A stretch of DNA of 12,575 nt from Helicobacteraceae bacterium. GTDB taxonomy: Bacteria > Campylobacterota > Campylobacteria > Campylobacterales > Sulfurimonadaceae. Location: the NCBI GenBank assembly GCA_024635885.1, contig JAGXIA010000095.1:1-12575 (forward strand). The letters run 5' to 3'. The position numbers were made by a program, and so were the translations under genes. Shown here one piece after another: positions 7,845 through 12,575 of this stretch (its first letter is position 1; every line of letters begins with the position of its first letter). The notes below the pieces were generated by a model. That model had not been told where the DNA came from, did no database searches, and saw only the letters and a list, made by a program, of their open reading frames with translations.

Positions 7845-8588
7845 CTACTCAGTAAACTCAGTTACAAAAACTCTTTTCACTTCACCTCTAAAAGTAATTG
7901 TCTTATTGTTAACACCCAAATAAAGAGTTTCTCCACTTGTAGGATGAACCTCTATTTTGTCCGCAACTTTTTTTTCTAATAAAGCCACATAAAAACAAGC
8001 TGCCATTCCAGTTCCACATGCCAAAGTTTCATCTTCTACACCTCTTTCATATGTTCTTACTTTTAAGTTGTCCCCATCTACAAAAGCTATATTAACGTTA
8101 GCATTATATTTATATCTTAATTCTCTTGCTTCTTGTAGATCAAATGTTTCAATATCCTCAGTAAAATTAACAAGATGGGGAACACCAGTGTCAATCTTTA
8201 CCCATGTTTTACCATTATACTCTATGTTTTTTTCTAAAATAACAGGCGGTGTTAATTCACTTAAAACCATTGTGCCATTAACCTCTGCAGATATTACTCC
8301 TGCCTGTGTTAAAAAACTCATTTTAGTGTCTGCAAGCTTATTTTCATAGGCATAATGGGCACAGGCACGACTGCCATTTCCACACATTTCAGCTTCACTT
8401 CCATCAGAGTTATAAAACTGCCACTCAAAATCATATCTGGCATGTGGAATTAAAACTATTAGACCATCAGCCCCTATCCCATTTTGTCTGTGACAAAGTT
8501 TTTTTGCCAGTTCACCTCTATCTTCTTTAACAAAAGTATGAAACACTACAAAGTCGTTTCCACTAGCACAATATTTAGATACTGTCAT
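7845..8588 (-). CDS. dapF: Diaminopimelate epimerase
   Basis: Converts LL- to meso-diaminopimelate for lysine and peptidoglycan synthesis, using two cysteines and no cofactor. Both catalytic motifs are seen in the 247-residue protein: Cys69 in EMCGNGSRACAHYA and Cys191 in LACGTGMAACFY. The N-terminus has the family's KYCASGNDFVVF. It is shorter than the E. coli enzyme (about 274 residues), as is usual in this phylum. GGAG stands 8 nt before the ATG. It follows coaE after a 66-bp gap that contains a hairpin. Confidence 0.97.
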   Translation of the reverse strand: MTVSKYCASGNDFVVFHTFVKEDRGELAKKLCHRQNGIGADGLIVLIPHARYDFEWQFYNSDGSEAEMCGNGSRACAHYAYENKLADTKMSFLTQAGVISAEVNGTMVLSELTPPVILEKNIEYNGKTWVKIDTGVPHLVNFTEDIETFDLQEARELRYKYNANVNIAFVDGDNLKVRTYERGVEDETLACGTGMAACFYVALLEKKVADKIEVHPTSGETLYLGVNNKTITFRGEVKRVFVTEFTE

Positions 8589-8626
8589 TCTTTCTTCTCC
8601 AGGTATTTAGCCTTAATATATTTCGA

Positions 8627-8645
8627 TTCAATACTTTGTATTGAA
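8627..8645. repeat. Perfect 8-bp inverted repeat between coaE and dapF
   Basis: TTCAATAC (8627-8634), TTT, GTATTGAA (8638-8645), just after the coaE stop and 39 bp before the dapF start. On the - strand mRNA it would form a stem with an AAA loop and no following U-run, so it is not a standard terminator. It could be an operator, an RNA-processing stem or a 3' stabiliser for the upstream message. Confidence 0.5.
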
Positions 8646-8654
8646 ATAATATCT

Positions 8655-9257
8655 CTATTTCTTGTTTTTATACTTATTTGTAAGCACTTCAACAAACTCT
8701 TCGCACTCAGTTTGCAGATGTTTCAAGTTTTTAGAATTGTCTATAACCCATGTCGCTCTTCTTTTCTTCTCATCAATAGGCATTTGAGAGTTAATTCTTT
8801 TAAGCGACTCCTCTTTAGAATAGCCATTTCTTTTCATAAATCTCTCAAGCTGAACAGCAGGAGGCGTATAAACAACTACGCACTCTTTTATATCATAAGC
8901 AGAGTTTTCAAAAAACAGCGGTATATCAATGAGATATGGAAATTTAAAAGTATCTTGTTTAATACTTCGTTGTTCTATTTCAGCTCTTATTTTTGGATGT
9001 AAAAAATCTTCTAATATTTTCTTAGCTTTATTGTCAGAAAATATCAAAACTCCAAGCTTGGCTCTATCAACTTTTGAGCCATGTACATACTCTTCACCAA
9101 AAGTCTCTTTAACCCAAGAGCTGTGCGCATCTAAAATTTCATGCGAAATTGTATCTGCATCAATAACTCTCATTCCGTTAAGGGCTAAAAGTGAAGCTAC
9201 AGTACTCTTACCTGTAGCAATCCCTCCAGTCAGTGCAATAGCATATTCAAAAGCCAT
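8655..9257 (-). CDS. coaE: Dephospho-CoA kinase
   Basis: Last step of CoA synthesis: ATP-dependent phosphorylation of the 3'-hydroxyl of dephospho-CoA. The 200-residue protein has a P-loop GGIATGKST (11-19), the substrate-side VIDADTISHEIL (31-42) and the conserved IDIPLFFE strand. The C-terminal lid is Arg/Lys-rich. Length is typical (about 200). Its ATG shares one base with the stop of the upstream gene (TAATG), so translation is coupled. The coaE-dapF-purM neighbourhood also occurs in Campylobacter jejuni. Confidence 0.96.
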   Translation of the reverse strand: MAFEYAIALTGGIATGKSTVASLLALNGMRVIDADTISHEILDAHSSWVKETFGEEYVHGSKVDRAKLGVLIFSDNKAKKILEDFLHPKIRAEIEQRSIKQDTFKFPYLIDIPLFFENSAYDIKECVVVYTPPAVQLERFMKRNGYSKEESLKRINSQMPIDEKKRRATWVIDNSKNLKHLQTECEEFVEVLTNKYKNKK

Positions 9258-9802
9258 TAATTTCTGATTATTCCTAGATACTCTTTGCGAATATAGTTAG
9301 GCATGGCAAATGATGAAACATGCATATCGCAGTTATAGTAGTTCAAATCATCCAGCATATCTGATCTTTGTAAAATCACATCTGCAGTTGGATGGTACTC
9401 TTTAGAAGCTAAAAGTGCGGTTGAACCTGTACCAAGGTTGTAAGGCATTATCACTTTAAAGTAATTACCCAGTACTTGCATAAGAACTTTGTTGCTTTGT
9501 GTCTCTTCTAATGGATCATGTTTTATTGTAAGCTGTCCGTCTTCTTTTAAAACACGGCTAATATGAGCAACAACAGCAGCATCACCATTCATCTCGCATA
9601 TAACAACATCAAAGCTAGCGTCGTCAAGACCACGAAGGCTGTCTAAGCTACAAGTAATAACATTTGAACTAATGTCAGTATGCTTCTGAACTTCTTTAGT
9701 TAAAAGATCTGCATCATTACTGATAATTAAAACATTCTCTGGAGTTTTGTTTGTACATAGTGGTACATGTACCATCATTTCTGGATAGATAAAAGATTTC
9801 AT
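9257..9802 (-). CDS. Short spermidine-synthase-like protein (SpeE fold, degenerate)
   Basis: A 181-residue protein resembling the C-terminal two thirds of the Helicobacter-type spermidine synthase (about 260 residues). IYPEMMVHVPLC (5-16) matches the substrate-entry helix of SpeE. VLIISNDADLL (24-34) stands where the GGGDGG cofactor loop should be. FDVVICE (64-70) is the strand that usually ends in the catalytic Asp. YYNCDMHVSSFAMP (155-168) matches the family's YYNxxIHxAAFALP end. The N-terminal beta domain is absent, and the 107-bp upstream gap is too short to hold it, so this is a short form and not a frameshift. Loss of the glycine-rich loop and catalytic Asp makes aminopropyl transfer doubtful. 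It begins the speE-like/coaE/dapF run, with AGGA 9 nt before its ATG. Confidence 0.72.
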   Translation of the reverse strand: MKSFIYPEMMVHVPLCTNKTPENVLIISNDADLLTKEVQKHTDISSNVITCSLDSLRGLDDASFDVVICEMNGDAAVVAHISRVLKEDGQLTIKHDPLEETQSNKVLMQVLGNYFKVIMPYNLGTGSTALLASKEYHPTADVILQRSDMLDDLNYYNCDMHVSSFAMPNYIRKEYLGIIRN

Positions 9803-9823
9803 TTAAATAGTTCCTGTTTATTA

Positions 9824-9829
9824 ATTATA
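9824..9829 (-). promoter_or_regulatory. -10 box of the speE-like/coaE/dapF promoter
   Basis: A perfect TATAAT on the - strand, 22 bp before the ATG at 9802, giving a short leader with AGGA. The -35 position (about 9852-9847, AATACA) is only a half match to TTGACA. Confidence 0.55.
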
Positions 9830-9870
9830 CGCGATTTTATCATATTTGTATTAATTTTACTTAATAAGGA

Positions 9871-9876
9871 TATAAT
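9871..9876 (+). promoter_or_regulatory. -10 box of the DUF2892-like/purM promoter
   Basis: A perfect TATAAT on the + strand, followed by TGCG, 34 bp before the ATG at 9910. The expected -35 (about 9848-9853, GTATTA) is poor, which is usual for the phylum. The two divergent -10 boxes are 41 bp apart, so their -35 zones coincide. Confidence 0.6.
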
Positions 9877-9909
9877 TGCGAAATATTTATATAAACATAA
9901 AGGTATTAA

Positions 9910-10110
9910 ATGAATTACAATAAAATTAGATCATTTTGTAGAGTATTTCGTATAATTATTGGCTTAGCTTTAGTAGCGGCTGGTGTCATTACTGGAATTT
10001 TTTGGTTTTATCTAGGAGTATTACCTCTTATTGCTGGATTATTTAATTTCTGTCCACTTTGTATTTTTTCAAAAAAATGTGATTTACCACAAAATTCGGG
10101 GTCAAAATAA
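9910..10110 (+). CDS. Small inner-membrane protein, DUF2892-like
   Basis: A 66-residue protein with a hydrophobic stretch from about residue 14 to 46 (RIIIGLALVAAGVITGIFWF then YLGVLPLIAGLFNF), forming one hairpin or two short membrane helices. It ends in a cysteine-rich tail, CPLCIFSKKC (48-57). The pattern RxxxGLxLVxxGxxxG...LPLIxGLxxxCPLC resembles DUF2892, the membrane segment also found in YgaP-like rhodanese proteins. The cysteines could serve redox chemistry or metal binding, but that is inference. AAAGG lies 6 nt before the ATG. The stop overlaps the purM start by one base (TAATG), so the two are co-translated. Confidence 0.75.
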   Translation: MNYNKIRSFCRVFRIIIGLALVAAGVITGIFWFYLGVLPLIAGLFNFCPLCIFSKKCDLPQNSGSK

Positions 10111-11105
10111 TGAGTCAAATTAGTTATAAAGATGCCGGCGTTGATATTGACGCAGGCAATAGTTTCGTTGAGAACATCAAACCTCTTGTTAAATCTACTA
10201 GAATACCCGGTGTAATGGGTGGTATAGGTTCTTTCGCTGGAGCATTTGAGCTTCCAAAGGGCTTTAAAGAACCTGTAATGCTTGCAGCAACTGATGGTGT
10301 CGGAACAAAACTTAAACTAGCCATTGATTCTGGAATACATAATACTGTGGGAATTGATTTAGTTGCTATGTGTGTTAATGACTTGCTGTGTAACTTTGGA
10401 ACTCCCTCTTTTTTTCTTGACTACTATGCGACAGGTAAACTTGATGTAAATGTAGCCACTAGTGTTGTAGCTGGCATAGCTGAAGGCTGCATTAGAAGCG
10501 AATGTGCCCTTATTGGTGGAGAAACTGCTGAGATGCCTGGAATGTACTCTGAGAACGATTATGACCTAGCAGGTTTTGCAGTTGGGGTTGCTGAAAAAAG
10601 CGAGATGGACAGAGTCTCTCTTGTAAGAGCAGGTCATAAACTTATAGCTCTTCCAAGTTCAGGTCTTCACTCAAACGGTTTTTCACTTGCGAGAAAAGTA
10701 TTGTTTGAAAAGATGGGTAAAAAGTTTGAAGATGACTTTGACGGAAAAACTCTTATAGAGACTCTACTTACCCCTACAAATATCTATGTAAAAACATTTA
10801 AGGCACTTAAAAATGAAATAGTAGCTATGGCTCATATTACCGGTGGCGGAATTGTAGAAAACCTGCCTCGTGTTTTACCAGAGAACTTAATGGCAGAAGT
10901 TAAAAAAGAGTCTATAAAAGTTCTTCCTATCTTTAAACTAATGGCAGAACATGTAGCAGAAGATGAAATGTACAGAGCATTTAACATGGGTGTCGGAATG
11001 ATACTTGTAGTTGAAGATAAGAATGTGCAAGCAGTATTGTCAAAAACTGACGGTTATTTAATCGGTGAGATCAAAGAAGGAGAACGAGCAGCAATTATGA
11101 TATAG
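10110..11105 (+). CDS. purM: Phosphoribosylformylglycinamidine cyclo-ligase (AIR synthetase)
   Basis: Fifth step of purine synthesis: ATP-dependent closure of the imidazole ring to give AIR. The 331-residue protein starts MSQISYKDAGVDIDAGN, the standard PurM N-terminus. It shows the ATP/Mg loop TDGVGTKLK (61-69), GIDLVAMCVNDLL (81-93) and GGETAEMPG (136-144). Length is slightly below the E. coli enzyme (345). GGGG lies 8 nt before the ATG. Translation is coupled to the small membrane protein upstream. The last six codons and the TAG stop lie inside a long RNA hairpin (11084-11123). Confidence 0.97.
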   Translation: MSQISYKDAGVDIDAGNSFVENIKPLVKSTRIPGVMGGIGSFAGAFELPKGFKEPVMLAATDGVGTKLKLAIDSGIHNTVGIDLVAMCVNDLLCNFGTPSFFLDYYATGKLDVNVATSVVAGIAEGCIRSECALIGGETAEMPGMYSENDYDLAGFAVGVAEKSEMDRVSLVRAGHKLIALPSSGLHSNGFSLARKVLFEKMGKKFEDDFDGKTLIETLLTPTNIYVKTFKALKNEIVAMAHITGGGIVENLPRVLPENLMAEVKKESIKVLPIFKLMAEHVAEDEMYRAFNMGVGMILVVEDKNVQAVLSKTDGYLIGEIKEGERAAIMI

Positions 11106-11123
11106 ATCATAATTGTTGCTCGT
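11084..11123. terminator. 18-bp hairpin enclosing the purM stop codon
   Basis: Bases 11084-11101 pair with 11106-11123, with 17 Watson-Crick pairs and one G-T wobble (11091/11116), around the 4-nt loop ATAG. The TAG in that loop is the purM stop. No T-run follows (GATAAG), so this is a terminator only by position. It could instead protect the 3' end or act on the convergent transcript. Confidence 0.6.
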
Positions 11124-11128
11124 GATAA

Positions 11129-11156
11129 GAAGCGGTGATGATATAGCCACTGCTTT
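11129..11156. repeat. Second hairpin downstream of purM
   Basis: GAAGCGGTG (11129-11137) pairs with CACTGCTTT (11148-11156) with two G-T wobbles on the + strand and a 10-nt loop. A broken T-rich stretch (ATCTTGTTTT) begins about 5 nt later. It may add to termination after purM. Confidence 0.35.
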
Positions 11157-11227
11157 AAGCATCTTGTTTTAAAAAATAAATGTAGTGCCTTTTTAAAGTT
11201 TAGTTTTCACAAGGCTAAGTTTAAACA

Positions 11228-11254
11228 TAAGTACCTATTAAATAGGTACTTATC
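11228..11254. terminator. Perfect 12-bp hairpin between purM and the lipoprotein gene
   Basis: ATAAGTACCTAT (11228-11239) and ATAGGTACTTAT (11243-11254) around the loop TAA. It lies 45 bp beyond the stop of the - strand lipoprotein gene and about 120 bp after purM, so it can serve either direction. No clear T-run follows on either strand (CCCCTCT on +, GTTTAAAC on -). The rest of the 194-bp gap is AT-rich with no visible gene. Confidence 0.5.
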
Positions 11255-11299
11255 CCCTCTCTGACCGACACTAATCCAAGACCTAGAAATAAAAGAGTA

Positions 11300-12142
11300 T
11301 TATTTAAACGGACTTTCTAAATCTTTTGTAACTGCACCAGGTACAGTCATAATGCCCATAAAACCATTCATATCAAGCAATGGATAACTGATTGCTATGT
11401 AGTATTTTGCATTTAAAGCTACTGCTTTATTATTCTCTATAGAAATACAGTATGGAAGTATAGCCGCGTTAGCACGACCGATTTTTTTAACAAATCTGCT
11501 TGTTCTGCGTCCAAGTTCATAACCTAAAAGTGTACTGTTTTCAGACAATTTAAGTTCAAATACGAGTTCTTTTCCATTCTTATAATCTTTTGCTTTAGCA
11601 AGCAAGTCAGCATTTGTACCTTCTGCGAGTAAATCTACATCTTTATAATAAGGCATGCTAATCATAAAATGATAATCAGCTAAGCCGTCAAATTCCCACA
11701 CATCAGCTGATGGCTTCAAGTCTGGAAATGCTTTATTAATGCTTTCTAGCTGAGCACTGAAAACTGAATGGTTATATTCTTCTTGCATAAATGCTTTACC
11801 AAAGTAAACCGGGTTAGTAAAACTAATCATCTTCTCTTTGTCATCTACAAACAAACGAAGCACAGCAGCAAAAGCACGTCCTGGCTTAGCTGCTTCAGCT
11901 TTTAATGCATCATTTGTGAATACTATAGTTGTACCTTTTTTTATAGACTCATAAGAAGCAACTATTTCAAAACCAGCTTCTTCAAGTTTACTTGTAGCTG
12001 TTTTAGTATCTACGTGCTCACCAATAAGGTAAGCATTTACTTTTGTCCCTTCTAGTCCACTTTTAGCTGAGGGACCTGAAGCGCCACAACCTGAAAATAT
12101 TACAACTGCAACAGTTGCTATTAGTGTTAATAATTTTTTCAT
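11300..12142 (-). CDS. Lipoprotein with DUF302-like N-terminal domain, function unknown
   Basis: A 280-residue exported lipoprotein: a lysine-led hydrophobic signal (1-18) ends at IFSGC, with the lipidated Cys19 followed by Gly, which does not signal inner-membrane retention. Residues 33-115 show the DUF302-like pattern: TSKLEEAGFEIVASYESI..GTTIVFTNDALKAEA, then KPGRAFAAVLRLFVDDKEKMISFTNPVYF, the strand pair ending in an NP motif. Residues 130-280 form a second domain not recognised, with FMISMPYY, ILPYCISIENNKAVALNAKYY and PLLDMNGFMGIMTVPGA as its most conserved-looking blocks. AGGAG stands 10 nt before the ATG. The start overlaps the upstream gene by 4 nt (ATGA), so the two are translated together and probably act together. 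No enzyme motif is seen. Confidence 0.75.
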   Translation of the reverse strand: MKKLLTLIATVAVVIFSGCGASGPSAKSGLEGTKVNAYLIGEHVDTKTATSKLEEAGFEIVASYESIKKGTTIVFTNDALKAEAAKPGRAFAAVLRLFVDDKEKMISFTNPVYFGKAFMQEEYNHSVFSAQLESINKAFPDLKPSADVWEFDGLADYHFMISMPYYKDVDLLAEGTNADLLAKAKDYKNGKELVFELKLSENSTLLGYELGRRTSRFVKKIGRANAAILPYCISIENNKAVALNAKYYIAISYPLLDMNGFMGIMTVPGAVTKDLESPFK

Positions 12143-12573
12143 ATTTCTTTAGCTCCTAAGCTTTTCATAATTGCGATAATTTCATTATCTAAATCAATTA
12201 TAGACTTGACCTTAACCGGATCTTTAATTTCCATTACAGAAGCCCAAGTAGAAAGGCGTGGCATTCCTACAATCATTTTGTCTGAACCTTCTTTAATATA
12301 GAAGTACATTGCACATGGAGCGAAAACACCTGCATCTGGACGAGCTTTGTTAAAGACGTTGTATGAGTATGTAAAGTGGCATAGTCCATATACAAAAAAC
12401 TTGTCATATTCATCAAAAGGCATATCTAAATCATTATACGTCTCTTTAAAGTTTTTGTAACCCGCGATGATATAGTGCTTCTTTTCAAATGCATCTTCTA
12501 GTGAATATTGAAATTCTTCAGTGAAATCTCTTAAATCAATTTCTCTATCAACAGGAATTTCAAATGTCATCAT
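12139..12573 (-). CDS. DUF302-like protein (5' end at window edge)
   Basis: 144 residues from the outermost ATG, which lies 2 bp from the edge, so the true start may be outside. The alternative ATG at 12570 drops one Met. No signal peptide is seen in the visible part. The pattern FTEEFQYSLEDAFEKKHYIIAGYKNF, then FFVYGLCHFTYSYNVFNKARPDAGVFAPCAMYFYIKEGSDKMIVGMPRL, matches DUF302 layout: a helix, a 'lCN'-like strand, then a 'PCxxxxY' strand and hairpin. The family has no settled function. The gene overlaps the lipoprotein gene by 4 nt. Confidence 0.65.
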   Translation of the reverse strand: MMTFEIPVDREIDLRDFTEEFQYSLEDAFEKKHYIIAGYKNFKETYNDLDMPFDEYDKFFVYGLCHFTYSYNVFNKARPDAGVFAPCAMYFYIKEGSDKMIVGMPRLSTWASVMEIKDPVKVKSIIDLDNEIIAIMKSLGAKEI

Positions 12574-12575
12574 AG

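Noticed and set aside
8068..8349. A 93-codon + strand open frame inside dapF
   Set aside because: Antisense shadow of dapF with no motif and no ribosome binding site of note.
8484..9002. A 172-codon open frame on the + strand across the start of dapF and most of coaE
   Set aside because: It is antisense to two well-supported genes, has no family motif, and its hydrophobic composition is what the complement of AT-rich coding DNA gives.
9803..9909. A frameshifted N-terminal part of the SpeE-like gene
   Set aside because: The gap is only 107 bp, holds two -10 boxes, and is too short for the roughly 75 missing residues; the present ATG has its own ribosome binding site.
1..12575. CRISPR arrays, insertion sequences, tRNA or rRNA genes, phage or defence genes
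   Set aside because: No regularly spaced direct repeats, transposase, cloverleaf or rRNA-like stretch was seen; almost all of the window is accounted for by ordinary genes.

Overview
The window looks like chromosomal housekeeping DNA from a Campylobacterota (epsilonproteobacterial) genome, most like a free-living Sulfurimonas-type organism. The DNA is AT-rich. Gene pairings known from Campylobacter and Helicobacter recur here: trigger factor, ClpP and peptide deformylase in one run, GlmM with LspA, S20 with RF1, and CoaE and DapF beside PurM. The genus is an inference from gene order and protein resemblance; no rRNA or other marker is present.

Layout. (1) Positions 1-886, + strand: a zinc-type CDF cation efflux protein, cut by the left edge. 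(2) 945-6317, - strand: a run read right to left as glmM, lspA, tig, clpP, a degenerate GGDEF protein, def. (3) 6463-7803, + strand: rpsT and prfA, divergent from glmM, ending in a hairpin shared with dapF. (4) 7845-9802, - strand: a short spermidine-synthase-like protein, coaE and dapF. (5) 9910-11105, + strand: a small DUF2892-like membrane protein translationally coupled to purM. (6) 11300-12573, - strand: a DUF302-like protein followed by a lipoprotein with a DUF302-like N-terminal half, cut or nearly cut by the right edge.

How the genes work together. The central - strand run couples cell-envelope precursor supply (GlmM, making glucosamine-1-phosphate) and lipoprotein maturation (LspA) with nascent-chain care (trigger factor, deformylase) and proteolysis (ClpP). 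rpsT-prfA adds ribosome assembly and termination. The dapF/coaE/purM block supplies meso-diaminopimelate, CoA and purines.

No mobile element, CRISPR array, tRNA or defence system is visible. The least ordinary items are: the GGDEF protein inside the tig-clpP-def run, whose active-site loop is lost although an RxxD motif remains; the shortened SpeE-like protein lacking usual catalytic residues; the tandem DUF302-like pair; an 18-bp hairpin whose loop holds the purM stop codon; and several short dyads in the intergenic regions. Three gene starts (tig, glmM, rpsT) are placed downstream of the longest open frame on Shine-Dalgarno and family evidence.
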